A DNA stretch of 64,000 nt from Gnetum montanum (lineage: Eukaryota; Streptophyta; Gnetopsida; Gnetales; Gnetaceae), in the NCBI GenBank assembly GCA_015680685.1, contig MNCI01023346.1, positions 512,002-576,001 on the forward strand, written 5' to 3'. Position 1 is the stretch's first letter; each line of letters starts with the position of its first letter. The notes beneath the pieces are model-generated. The model made no database searches, was not told the DNA's origin, and saw only the letters and a list, made by a program, of their open reading frames with translations. The position numbers and the translations under genes were made by a program. Below, piece by piece: positions 1 to 11,227 of this stretch.

Positions 1-420
1 CTTTCTAGTGGGGCCCCTAGAAATTTATTCTATGCTCTTTTATTGTTAACTATGTCAACCATTTTAAGGTAGTACTTATTTTGCTCTCACTCCCATTTTT
101 CGTTAAATCCACAAGGATATAATACAACCTTAGTAACATGATAGAGCTTGCAATAATAATTCAAAAATAATCCATAAGTTGATGTCACACCCTTTTCATT
201 CAACTTGGTTGTTCACTTTTTTGTCCAAACATAATGATCACAAGTTTATTCTTAGTTTGATAATGGAAAGAATATCATTATGGCCATGGTAAGAACCTTC
301 TATTAATGGAATGGATGGATGGATGATGTGGGCTTATTGTGTAAATAATCAGTTTCTTATAACTTGATTTCATAGAGAAATTTTCACTTGATTAGGCTAC
401 ATCTTGCCTTTATTTAAAGG
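1..420 (-). mobile_element. Element D, distal spacer (left of nested insertion)
   Basis: Read on the minus strand, this stretch matches the non-coding spacer that follows gag in element B (about 13,880-14,240) and element F (about 54,640-55,020). The shared landmarks are a CATCCATCCA run, a 'gggtgtgacatcaa' motif and a 'ccttgtagat' motif. It continues the minus-strand element whose gag and 5' LTR lie at 29,542-34,025; element B was inserted between the two parts. No coding potential is seen. The rest of element D, including any ORFX and its 3' LTR, would lie left of the window. Confidence 0.7.
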
Positions 421-544
421 TGATGAGTCATGATTTCCTCAACTTTGATATTGGGTACCTGATATCGAAGCCTCAATATGAGTAGGCAATATTAGGTCCT
501 AAGAAAAAATGTTGGATATCCGATATCATCTTTTCTATGCTAGC
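421..544 (+). repeat. Element B 5' LTR, U3 part (split by element A)
   Basis: The start TGATGAGTCATG matches the 3' LTR start at 28,673. It carries several GATATC/GATATT motifs between about 446 and 530, ending about 15 bp before the TATA box once the inserted element A is removed. Element A entered right at the GCTAGC preceding that TATA box. The last five bases (540-544, CTAGC) are duplicated at 10,314-10,318. Confidence 0.85.
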
Positions 545-1473
545 TGATGAGAGCAGCTACTCTAATTATTAGAGTGGTTACTCTAGCGGTTACTCTAGTG
601 GTTACCCTAGTATTTATTCTAATTAATAGAGTGGTTACTCTAGCAGTTACTTTAGCAGTTATCCTAATTATTAGAGTGGTTACTCTAATTATTAGAGTAG
701 TTTCTCCCAAGTCTATAAATACAATGCCCAGGAACACAATTGGAGGGAAGTCTTTTAGCAAAAAAGTAGAGAAACTCTTGTAGTCTATTTGAAATTTAGA
801 GTATTTTCCAAGTGCCCGTAGCAAGAGGTCTAAGTGTGGACGAATCTTTATTCGAGCATTGTGTACCTGAGCACACCTTTTGTACGGCAATAAAGACGAG
901 CTCTTTGATTCATCCTTGCAGCACTTGAGATTTTTTTTCTTACACATTTCTTTTATTTTATTTTCTTATGCATTTATTTTATTTTATGCACTTTACATTT
1001 ATGTTATTAGCACAACAATTCATTTTGATCAATTTAGAAAATCATTAAATTACACAAGCACAACCACTTCAAGCATGTGTGTGATGCTTGGTAACCTAGT
1101 AACGATTAGCGTTTGGTAATCCCAGTAGTGTTGCACTAGTTTAGGATGTGTACAACAAGCGGGAATATATGCTGGTGTTAGAATTAGTTAGAACTTAGTT
1201 AATGAGTAGTTAAGTTAAATTAGTTACTTAGTTACCTCTCTTCTTCCCTACTAGCACAAGACATAAAAACATAAAAGCTATAAAAATCATATGCCTCAAG
1301 TTTACTTAATCATAAAATCGTGACATACATGTAAGCTTGGAAAGACAACAATCAACCAACCTGTCCTTGTTTTACAAGGGTGCATAAGCACTTAGTCCTT
1401 GGAATTCGAATGGATCGTGCGTGAAACGCTTGTATTTGTATGGTTAAGTGTAGGGGTACCTCGTCGCTCATCA
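545..1473 (+). repeat. Element A 5' LTR
   Basis: Matches 9,353-10,313 along its length, starting TGATGAGAG and ending CTCATCA. U3 begins with a dense array of 'GTTACTCTA' and 'TCTAATTATTAGA' units at about 553-705, many forming short perfect palindromes around ACTCTAATTATTAGAGT. A TATA-like CTATAAATAC follows at about 713. The array accounts for several Val/Thr-rich low-complexity reading frames, which are not genes. Confidence 0.92.
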
Positions 1474-1474
1474 T

Positions 1475-1492
1475 TAGCGTCGTTGCCAGGGA
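1475..1492 (+). other. Primer binding site, element A
   Basis: One base after the LTR end, TAGCGTCGTTGCCAGGGA resembles TGGCGCCGTTGCCGGGGA, the tRNA-Asp-type site known from Athila elements. Differences look like C/G to T/A decay. The same site follows the LTRs of elements B, C and D. Confidence 0.8.
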
Positions 1493-1609
1493 CTTAGCTG
1501 TTTGTGCGCTAATTAGAACATAGGAAGTCATTCACATCGTTGGAATGAACCCTTAGGGTTGATTGAGAAAATAATAAACAAGAATACATTGCACACTAAA
1601 CAGACAAGT

Positions 1610-4045
1610 ATGTCTCCTTCTTCATACGAAAGCGCCTCACCACCTAGGTCTGAAACAATTGGCAGTGTAATACACATGACGTTGATCTACCAGTCCCTCA
1701 ACAAGTTCAAGTGGTATATATTCATCCCGATGAGTATATACTAAACTTCACCTTTATCCTCCATTAAGTTGAACAAACTATGTTGGCGAGACTTAGAAGG
1801 TAACATAGTATTACCTCCTGATCATTCAGTCCCAAGCATGCTTCTTCGTGCCCTCACATGAATTGGCATGCCGCACTTACATGTAGAATACGTTGTGGAA
1901 GACCATGACTCGAGAGAATACTATCCCACTGAGGCACAATGTCAAAGGGATTTGCAACAGGAGAGACATCATAAGTCTTTGAAGGGTAAGTGGTCGTAGA
2001 ATGTCCCACATGTCTTAAGCGAAAATGAGGGTGGTGAACTTGCCTCAGGTAGTCACCCACACAACGATGTTCCTCCCCTTGACTTTGGCTAAGGGGTTAT
2101 GTATCGGAACCTTCATTCCACTATTCATAACCTAGGTTCCAATACCCATGGGCACAAAGGATCCGAAAAATGGACAGGGACACATGATAAAGATAGACAT
2201 TTTGATCACAATTGCGATCAAGGTCGAGATGGCCAAAGAGAAGGTGTCAGACACCTTCATGGTGACGATTCTCCTTCTTCTTCACCTTCATCATCTCCTT
2301 CATCCTCTCCTTCAGTGTCTGGACACAGTCATAAAGAAAAAGACCATGGGGATAAAGGTAGGCAAAGTGGAAGTCATAGATGAAATAGCCAAGAAAGGGG
2401 ACGAGGGCACTCTAGAGAGTCATGACATAGAAGAAGGGAGAGTAGGGAACAACGTAGGCATCATAGACGCCATGGACGAGACGATCACAATGAACCCCTA
2501 CTCGCTACTCGAAGTATGTTGGACATAATTGAGGCTATTAGAATTCCAAAGAGGCACCAGAAAGATAGTAGGATCAAGAGATTAGACATGAACAATATCC
2601 CATGATTTGAAGGGGGATACAACGTTGATCCTCAAAATCACTTACAAGCATTTCATGATGCATGTGCCTTATAAAATATAGAGATCGAATGGCCAAAACT
2701 TAAATTTTTTCCATGGACAGTAGTTAAAGAAGCAAAAAGTTGGTACCGGTCTTTAGAACCAGAATCCATTCATAGGTGGAGTACTATGTTAGAACTATTT
2801 AATGACAAGTACCAAATGTACTCCCAAGTGTTTAACTTGCGAAAGAAAATCCAAGGCTGGAAACAAGGAGGACATAAACCCTTGGATGCTACCATGGGCT
2901 GATATTATGCACTGTTACACCGTTGTCCTGGCCATGGTTATTTGCAAAGGGATCAATTACGCCATCTCGTGGATGAGCTTAGGCATGAAACAAGAAGAAC
3001 CCTTGGGACTTATGCCCAAGGAAGACTATATGAGCTTAGGTCCCATCAAATTCAAAGACTATTGGAGCAAGTTGCTAAGGAAGAAGGTGAGCTACAGAAG
3101 AGAGAAAGTGTGAAAGAGTATAACCAAGATCCTTTTCTCTGGAAGAGGGGAGTAAGATTTTGTGAGAAGAGTCACCACTCAAAGAGATGGTGAATAGGAA
3201 AACTTTGCCTATCCAAAAGTTGACATCAGAAGTATTAGAAAAGGTAGACCAAATGTGGGATTCCCTAGACAATAGATTTCAATCTATTCTTAAAATAGTA
3301 GAGGAGTTTAGAGAGCAAGGTAGTGATCGCGAAGAAAAAAAAAAGAGAAGTTGAACATGCACGTAGCAAGGGTAAGGGCAAAGTTGTCATCATTGAAGAG
3401 CTTGTGGAGTTGGAAATAGACAATGATAGTGGATGTGAAATATGTCAATATGACCATCCTAAGGGATGTTGCCCTGTAATCTCACATCTACAAGAGTCTG
3501 GGGTGTATGCACTCAACCCACAATTGAACAAACGGCAAGCACCCCAAAGGTTACCTTACCCCCAAGGTAACCTAAGACAATTCCACCAACCCTTAACATA
3601 TTATCCAAGTGGAACTTCACCATAACCAATTGAGCAATATCAATAGTGGTAGCACCCACAATCATGGGGAATGCCACCACCAAGGTAATAGTATCCTTAC
3701 CGGCAACCTAACCCGTATGGATATTACGTGTAGCAGCCAATCTCCCCATGTGACTCTATTGGTCACATCACTCCTCAACCTCACTACCAAGCCCATGAGT
3801 ATTATGGAACTCCCTCTTCTAGGGGCAATATTCCATAAGCATATCATCCTTCTCATCCAGTTGCATCTCTTCCACCAATAGCTCCACTACCAGCTGCTCC
3901 AGCTATGCAGGGTGAAATCCCTACCTAGCAACAACAACATAATGCCACAAGGGCTATTAACTCTTAACCTACTATTGGTTCCAACAATCACATGAAGAAA
4001 AGACATTTCTTTAGAACCAATAGACCAACCAAGTCCTTGTAATCA
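1610..4045 (+). pseudogene. gag remnant, element A
   Basis: The ATG at 1,610 (MSPSSYESASPP) parallels the gag start of element C (MSSSHKSTSPP). Frames shift and stops accumulate. Recognisable parts are an Asp/His/Ser-rich stretch near 2,150-2,380, the capsid-like core at about 2,580-3,120 (RSLEPESIHRWSTMLELFND, RKKIQGWKQGGHKPLDATMG), and a Cys/His motif at about 3,430-3,480 (CEICQYDHPKGCCP). That motif spaces CX2CX3HX3CC, unlike the usual CX2CX4HX4C knuckle. The 3' part is Pro/Gln-rich with many Tyr. The capsid and nucleocapsid role is taken from family knowledge. This copy is non-functional. Confidence 0.8.
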
Positions 4046-4087
4046 CAGGCGGTTGATTCCTTAGATGCCTCAGTATCAATCAAAACT

Positions 4088-7000
4088 TTGGAGCCTCCTT
4101 CAACTCAATCGCTGCACTCAATGCATACGGTCATGCTAACACATGTCGTCACCAATTGGATCAAAGCTAGTCATCTTACCAGGAAATTATTTAATCCTAG
4201 GAGTCCTCTGATATACTTACAAATTGCTGAAAATGCACCGTGCAAGGCTCTTTTGGATTCAGGTTCCAATGTCAACTTGATTTCTCAAGAAATGTACAAG
4301 GCCTGGAACCTACCTCCATTGAAAAAGAGCAACATCCGTCTAGATTTGGCNGATTCACTCGTATGCATAGAACCAATTGAGGGTTTGACTTGTGCTTACA
4401 TCGATAGCATAGATGCATTAGAGCAAGTCCATCACCAACTTCCAAGTCTTAACCTTGAAAATGTCAACTAGGGGATGTTGGAAATCCCTAAGATATTTAA
4501 GCAGAAGCCCCTCAAGTTGAAACCATTGCCCACCGATATGGAATACATGTTCCTTAAAAATGAAAAATCGGTAATTATTAATGCTAAGCTTGCTCCTCCA
4601 TAGAAAGAAGAACTGCTGAAGGTAATCAATAGACGGTCAAAAGCCTTTGCTTGGTCATATCCCGAATTAACTGGAATAGATCCTAGGATATGCCAACATA
4701 GGATTTACACCGACCCCTCCATGAAGCCTCGAAGATAACTGCAGAGGTGTTTGAACCCAAAGCTGAAGCAAGTAGTCAAGGAAGAAATCGAATAGCTTCT
4801 CAAGGCTAGGTTCATATACCCCATTTCTAATAGCAAATGGGTTAGCCCCTTAGTTATTATGCCTAAAAAGGGAGGCAAATGGAGGGTGTGCATAGATTTT
4901 AGGCTACTGAATATGGCAACATTCAAAGATCACTTTCTGTTGCCATTTGTTAACCAAGTCTTAGACACCATCGTAGGGCATCGCTACTACAATTTTCTGG
5001 ATGGATATAATGGATATAATCAAATACAAATAGCCCTAGAAGACCAAGCCAAGACTATGTTCACTAGTCCTTGGGGAATGTTTGCATAAAAATAGATGCC
5101 ATGTGGCTTGTGCAATGCCCCTGCAACATTTTAACGACTAGTTCTAAGCATCTTCCAACATCAGATAGGAAATGGTGTAGAAGTCTTTATGGACAATTTC
5201 TTCACCTATGGGGCAAACTTTGATCAAGCCTTGGATCAGTTAGAGCAAGTGTTAAAAAGATGTGTAGAAACCAATTTGAGGCTCAACTAGCAGAAAAGTC
5301 ATTTGATGGTCCAAGAGGGTGTAGTACTAGGGCACAAAATCTCACACACAGGGATAGAGGTAGACCCCAAGAAAATCAAAGTTATCCAAGGAATTACCTG
5401 TAAACCAAAAACTGTCAAAGATATTCGATCATTCCTTGGACATACGAGCTACTATAGGAGATTTATTGAGAACATTTCAAAGGTTGCCAAATCATTGGTG
5501 GAATTAACTAAAAAGGACGTACCTTTTGAATGGAACAGGGAATGTGAATTAGCTGTTCAAACTCTGAAATAGAAGCTAGTAGAAACACCCATTCTACAAG
5601 CTCCTGACTAGTCCAAACCATTCCATATCATGACTGATGCATCAAACTATGCCTTAGGAGTCATACTTACATAGTTAGATGATCAGAAGCATCCTTATTG
5701 CATCCACTATGCAAGTAGAAGTATCGTTGGTGCACAACTTAACTACACTACCACAGAGAAAGAATTAATGGTTGTAGTGTTTGCACTAGAAAATTTTAGA
5801 CACTATGTATTTGGATATAAAGTATATATACATATAGATCATAGTGCAATAAGGTTCCTCATGAATAAGCCAATGGTAAGCCCTCATATCATATAATGGC
5901 CTGTAATCTTACAAGAGTTCGATCTTACAATGATCAATTGTAAAGGCATCGAGAACGTAGTTGTTGATCATTTATCTCGGTTGCGATGGGATAACAAAGA
6001 GGACGAGTATCCAATTTTTAATTATTTTCCTAATGAATTCCTCTTTGCTGGTGTAGTGAATAATCAATCACCCACAGAGACAAACTGGTACAATAGCATT
6101 CTCACCTATCTCCTCACCTAAAAAATACCACAAGAGTTAAACCTTAAGAAGAAACAACAGTTTCTTCACCAAGCAAAGTACTTTATGGAAATCAATGGGC
6201 AACTTTACAAAGTGTTTCCCGATGGCTTAGTTTAATGGTGTGTTCCCGATATAGATCAACTGCAAGTTCTCCAAGACGCTCATGAGGGTTCTTGTGGGGG
6301 TCATTACGCTAGGAGACAAACAACCATCAAGATCTTGCTTGCAGGATATTATTAGCCTACATTATTTCAAGATACCCATCAATTCGTCCAATCTTGTGAG
6401 CGTTGTCAACGTGATGGGGGAATGACTGCTAGAATGGAGGGTCCACAACAATGGCTCCAACCATTAGAACCCTTCAACATTTGGGGAATTGATTTTATGG
6501 GGCCAATTACACCAATGTCCAATGGAAAAACCTATATCATTGTTGCTATTTATTACCTGCCTAAATGGGAAGAAGCAGCTATTGTTAAGGATTTCATATC
6601 ATCTACACCTGCACGATTTGTTCAACAACAAATCATAAACAAGTTTGGTGTGCCTCGTGCACTTATTTCAGAAAATGGTACCCACTTCACATGTGCAACT
6701 TTTTGGAAATTAATGCAACACTTAAGGGTTGAGCATAAATTGACTACACCATACCACCCCCCAAGTGAACAGTCAAGTAGAAGTCACCAACAGGGAGATT
6801 ACAAAGATATTGACAAGAACTGTTAGCAAGTTTAGGCGAGACTGGAGCACTAAACTAAATGATGCTCTTTGGGCATACTACTCCACATGGAAACTCCCTA
6901 CAGGCTACTCTCCCTATGAGTTAGTGTACAGTAAATTACCAATGCTTCCCATTCAAACTAAGCTCCATACACTATCCATGGCATGTAACCTCAACCTTGA

Positions 7001-7440
7001 CCTTGATCTAGCACAAAAACAACGATTAGTAACCCTTAACTTGCTAGATGAAAATCGACTAGCTGTCCTATCATCTAATGAGTTTCATAAGACATTCAAT
7101 AAATAATGTCATGACCTAAGGATTAGGAACGTTAAATATCAACCGGGAGATAAGGTTCTCTATTGGAATCCCACACATGTGTCACAATGTACTAAATTTC
7201 AAACACTATGGGAAGGACCTTATATTATTTATGCAACTTTTCCTTCAGGGGCCATAATAATATACAAACCTAAGAGCCCAAACAAGAAACTATTGCTCAA
7301 CATACAACAAACCAAACCTTTCCATGAGCTTAGGATAGCCAGTACACATGCTGCCTCTGTTGATGGACAACCTTGTTCACTTTTTGGATCTCCTCCTTCC
7401 AACTCAGTCGTGGGGGAGATGGCCACCTATGCTAACCATT
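4088..7440 (+). pseudogene. pol remnant (PR-RT-RNaseH-IN), element A
   Basis: Domains in order are as follows. The aspartic protease (about 4,190-4,350) has an intact LLDSGSNVNLIS active site. It stops abruptly at the N at 4,351, where about 0.4 kb present in element C is missing. Reverse transcriptase (about 4,740-5,570) has PKKGGKWRVCIDF and a catalytic box reading FMDN instead of FMDD. RNase H is at about 5,620-5,980. Integrase (about 6,200-7,110) has GIDFMGPI, ISENGTHF (usual second Asp replaced) and EVTNREI. The C-terminal tail ends near 7,420. Many in-frame stops are TAG or TAA at former Gln or Trp codons. This matches C-to-T decay of methylated DNA. Non-functional. Confidence 0.9.
7406..7419 (+). 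promoter_or_regulatory. Internal polypurine-like site, element A
   Basis: AGTCGTGGGGGAGA at the end of pol copies the core of the 3' polypurine tract (AGTCATGGGG at 9,341). Element C has the same sequence at the same place (19,321-19,335, minus strand). It could prime a second plus strand, as central polypurine tracts do in some retroviruses. That role is inferred. Confidence 0.45.
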
Positions 7441-9336
7441 TTAGGCCCTCGATTCTTTTTGAATTTTCTTACACATTTTTGTTTTATACATTTTTCCAAC
7501 TTTTCTTATTTTTTTTACACCATTGTTCATGTTTTTACTATTTCTTTGTTTGCTTGATTTACTTTTATTCGTCATCCAATAAGTGCTCATGATGGTGTAT
7601 TGCATTATATCATATTGATTGCTAATGTTTGGTTTTTACCTTTGAATTATGATGTTGATATTAAGGTATGGTTCTTTTGGTAAAACAGGCAATGAGTCCA
7701 CATCGTCCACTCATCCATACAACTCTATGGTCTCCTTTGGCTTGGAACTGTATAGTCCTCTTTTTCTAAGTAAATTTATTAATGAATTGGTGGCTGGGTA
7801 CTTTTCAAACCAAGGAAAGACTCAAAGGATGAAAAGGGTGTGACTTCAAGGGGATTCGATGCATTTTTGTTGGCCATTTTCTTGGGTGCTTGGATGCTTA
7901 TTTCTTGGGTTTTCTACCATGCTGACATTGTTCAAAAATCAAGAAGCTGAGTGAATAAAAATAAGTCTTTGCATGGTGTAGTTCTCACACACACAAAAAG
8001 AGAAAAATGAGAATTCAAAGCACACCCCTTAGACATAATAAAGCAATATGGGCTACAAGCACTAGTTATAAAATTGGAAAGACATGTTACCCATGCCTGA
8101 AGATTCCCTCTAACTAAGGCCCTTTCTCATTTCCTGCTTCTCCATCTCACTCTCCTCGGGATGGTGGTCACTCTTTGTGAAGGCATTCTTGTTGCTTCAA
8201 GAGGATGGATTGGCTAGGTGTATTGATGTGAGGTCACTGAATGTGGTTAGTTTGAGTCTGGATTTGGGATGAAGTTCTACTCAGCCATCTTAACCATGAA
8301 ATACACAAAGGGCTTTACACAACCTTGTTCTTGGGATTCCATTCCATTCTCTCCTCTCCATCTTTCTTCCCATTTTCCATCTCATTGCCAGTTTTATCAT
8401 TAGTCCATTCTGAGTTGATGCATTTTTTTTCTTTGGTGAATTCTTGTGGGTAAGTTTTTAACTCTTGCTTCCAAATGACATTCCTAGAGCCTATGGACTC
8501 TTTGGTTTGTGGGTTTGTCAGGGCATAAAAGGTATGAGCCTGCTTTGGGGAGGACCCACTGGCATTCCTTTTTGGTGCAATTGCTAAGTTCTTTTCCTTA
8601 AATATTTCCTGCAATCAATCATCTCTTGTTTCATCCCCATCCATGACATCCATTTTATTAGCATTGTCACTATTATTTTTTCCATCTTTCTTGTTCCTCA
8701 TATTTTTCCATCTTATAGCTACCAAAGGTTCACTCTTAGTCGTGGGTGCCCTGGCACAAATTTTTTAATTTTCTCCATTTTACTATTCGCCTAACCCCTA
8801 CACCTTGGGTAGTCACCTATGATAAATCTTCGAACCAGTTTCTGCCATAAACACAACTCAGCCAATGCGCTTCATATCGAGGCAAGGTATCAACTGCATT
8901 TTGGTTTATCTATCCTTGCTCATTTGTGACTGTGTTATGTGTGCAAATGGCGATCATACAAATAATGGACTAGGCTTGGAGAAAGCACTTAGGATGGACC
9001 AAATTGAAGCATTTATGAAAGAGCAAGTAAAGTGGTGTGGCTATGGATAAATAATGGAAGGCGCAATCTTAGCATTGGCGGCAACACGCTTCATTTTATT
9101 TCTCTCTCTTTCTCTACAAGCTGTCAAATAAAGGTTTGGATGTCATTTATGTACGAGTGTTCACCACAATGGTCATGAACACTAATGTTGTAATATGCTT
9201 ATTGATCCGTTCATTGGGCACATTGAGTCTGTCATCCCATTCCACCATCAGTTGTCAGTTAGTTAATAATCCCATACCTTCCCAATATTTTGTAAAGAAC
9301 TTGTTTCTCTTCTTCTATACTCGAGGACGAGTTTTC
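7441..9336 (+). other. Post-pol spacer, element A
   Basis: About 1.9 kb of mainly non-coding sequence homologous to the spacers of B, C and F. Conserved landmarks are a T-rich start, AAAAGGGTGTGACTTCAAGG near 7,830, 'ggaaagacatgttacccatg' near 8,075, and TGCTTTGGGGAGGACCCACT at 8,541-8,560. A 61-codon frame at 8,865-9,050 begins with a hydrophobic leader-like segment (LVYLSLLICDCVMC). It has no counterpart I can see in the other copies and is not claimed as a gene. ORFX is absent from the place it occupies in B and F. Confidence 0.7.
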
Positions 9337-9352
9337 ATTCAGTCATGGGGTA
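9337..9352 (+). promoter_or_regulatory. 3' polypurine tract, element A
   Basis: ATTCAGTCATGGGGTA immediately precedes the 3' LTR. The conserved upstream context 'actcgaggacgagttttc' also precedes the 3' LTRs of elements B, C, F and G. It is the expected priming site for plus-strand DNA synthesis. Confidence 0.8.
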
Positions 9353-10313
9353 TGATGAGAGTAGTTACTCTAATTATTAAAGTGGTTACTCTAGCGGTTA
9401 CTCTAGTGGTTACTCTAGCATTAAAGTGGTTACTCTAGCAGTTACTTTAGCAATTACTCTAACTATTAGAGTGGTTACTCTAATAGTTATTCAAATTATT
9501 AGAGTGGTTACTCTAGCAGTTACTCTAATTATTAGAGTAGTTTCTCCCAAGTCTATAAATACAGTGCCCAAGTGCACAATTGGAGGGAAGTCTTTTAGCA
9601 GAAAAGTAGCGAAACTCTTGTAGTCTATTTGAAAGTTAGAGTATTTTCCAAGTGCCCATAGCAGGAGGTCTAAGTGTGGACGGATCTTTATTTGAGCATT
9701 GTGTACCTGAGCACACCCTGTGTATGGCAATAAAGCTGAGCTCTTTGATTCATCCTTGCAGCACTTGAGATTTGTTTTCTTACAAATTTCTTTTATTTTA
9801 TTTTCTTATGCATTTATTTTATTTTATGCACTTTACATTTATGTTATTAGCACAACAATTGATTTTGATCAATTTAGCAAATTGTTAAATTACACAAGCA
9901 CGACCACTTCGAGCATGCGTGTAATGCTTGGTAACCCAGTAATAATTAGTGTTTGTTAATCCCAATAGTGTTGCACTGGTTTAGCATGTGTACGACAAGT
10001 GAGAACGAATGCTGGTGTTAGGATTAGTTAGAACTTAGTTACTGAGTAGTTAAGTTAAATTAGTCACTTAATTACCTCTCTCCTTCCCTATTAGTGCAGG
10101 ACATAAAAACATAAAAGCTATAAAAATCATATGCCTCAAGTTTACTTAACCATACAATCGTGATGTACAGGTAAGCTTGGGAAGACAATAATCAACCAAC
10201 CCGTCCTTGTTCCACAAGGGCGCATAAGCACTTAGTCCTTGGAATTCGACCAGATCATGCATCAAACATTCATATTCGTATGGTTGAGCATAGGGGTACC
10301 TCGACACTCATCA
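9353..10313 (+). repeat. Element A 3' LTR
   Basis: Pairs with 545-1,473, starting TGATGAGAGTAG and ending CTCATCA, and is followed by the CTAGC target duplication. It is slightly longer than its partner because of extra GTTACTCTA units. The differences spread along the LTR indicate an old insertion. Confidence 0.92.
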
Positions 10314-10318
10314 CTAGC

Positions 10319-11079
10319 CTATAAATACAACACTTGGACACATGGTTGGGATATAGTTAGTTGATAGCTTTTAGATAGTTTTTCCTAGCTTTGTGATTTC
10401 AAGTTCTATTGTTTCCCAGTGCATGCCCATAGTGTGATGTTTGTGATTGTATGACATCCTTATTCGAGTGTGATGTACTTGGACACGTTACATGACTGAA
10501 AATAAAGAATGAGATTGTTTTCATCATTGTAGCATCCACTTAGATTTATTATTATTTTTAATTATTTAATTTTTTACTGTTTTCCTTAATTAATATTTCC
10601 ATTCATTGCTATTTACTATTTCTATCATTAAGTGGAATAAGTATGACTAATTGCAAGCACTTAAGTGTAATTACTTGGTAACCTAGTAGTGTATTGTTTG
10701 GTAAGCCCAGTGACGTATGCTTGGTAATCCCAGCGGTAGTTACATGAAGTCTAAGGTGTGTGTGGATGATTAGGAACAGATACTCATCTCATGTAGGCTA
10801 GTTTAGATTTTTACTTTCCATAGTTAATTAGCTTAATTAATTTATCTCTTTATTATCATTAGGAGTAGCATAGAGCTAGAAAACATCAATCATATGCCTC
10901 ACTTTGGACTAAATCATACGTGACAAAGCTACCACTAGTCCAAGTGGGAAGACAATGAACTAAAATCAAAGCATAACAATCTAGATGCACAACTACTCCC
11001 ATCCACAAAATTTGACCAGATTGTGTGTGAATGCTTGTGATTCATATGGTTGGGCATAGGGGTACCTCACCACTCATCA
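10319..11079 (+). repeat. Element B 5' LTR, remainder (TATA box, R, U5)
   Basis: Continues the LTR begun at 421. It opens with the TATA box (CTATAAATAC, about 10,318-10,327) and ends CACTCATCA at 11,079. It is homologous to 28,800-29,541. It includes the 'ggtaacc/ggtaagccca' repeats common to all LTRs of this group. Confidence 0.85.
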
Positions 11080-11080
11080 T

Positions 11081-11098
11081 TGGGACTATTGCCAGGGA
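11081..11098 (+). other. Primer binding site, element B
   Basis: TGGGACTATTGCCAGGGA lies one base after the LTR. It is a decayed form of the tRNA-Asp-type site seen in A, C and D, so the pol-less element shares the priming system of the pol-bearing ones. Confidence 0.75.
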
Positions 11099-11227
11099 TG
11101 GTGATAGTTATCTATATTAGTTATATCATACACAATCACTGTAAACACATTAACGATATATCTTTCAAAAAATATTCAATTACAAACATCATTAATTAAA
11201 AACAGTCTCTTTTACAAGGAAGTGATA

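Larger units (their letters stand above)
545..10313 (+). mobile_element. Element A, Athila-like gag-pol LTR retrotransposon
   Basis: Complete element with LTRs of about 929 and 961 bp and perfect CTAGC target duplications at 540-544 and 10,314-10,318. Order is LTR, primer site, gag, protease, reverse transcriptase, RNase H, integrase, spacer, polypurine tract and LTR. Athila affinity rests on the RT (CIDFRLLN, YYNFLDGYNGYNQI), the RNase H end (ENVVVDHLSRL) and the tRNA-Asp-type primer site. Gag and pol are broken by many stops, and the RT catalytic motif reads FMDN. It is the innermost insertion on this side of the nest. It lacks an ORFX. Confidence 0.9.

Noticed and set aside
547-783. Val/Thr-rich open frames in the element A LTRs (also 540-947 minus, 9,426-9,730)
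   Set aside because: They translate the U3 array of TTACTCTA and TTATTAGA units. Repeats without stops give low-complexity frames on both strands, with no start context or homology.
8865-9050. 61-codon frame with a secretion-like leader in element A spacer
   Set aside because: It lies in non-coding spacer, has no counterpart in B, C or F, and is too short to distinguish from chance.
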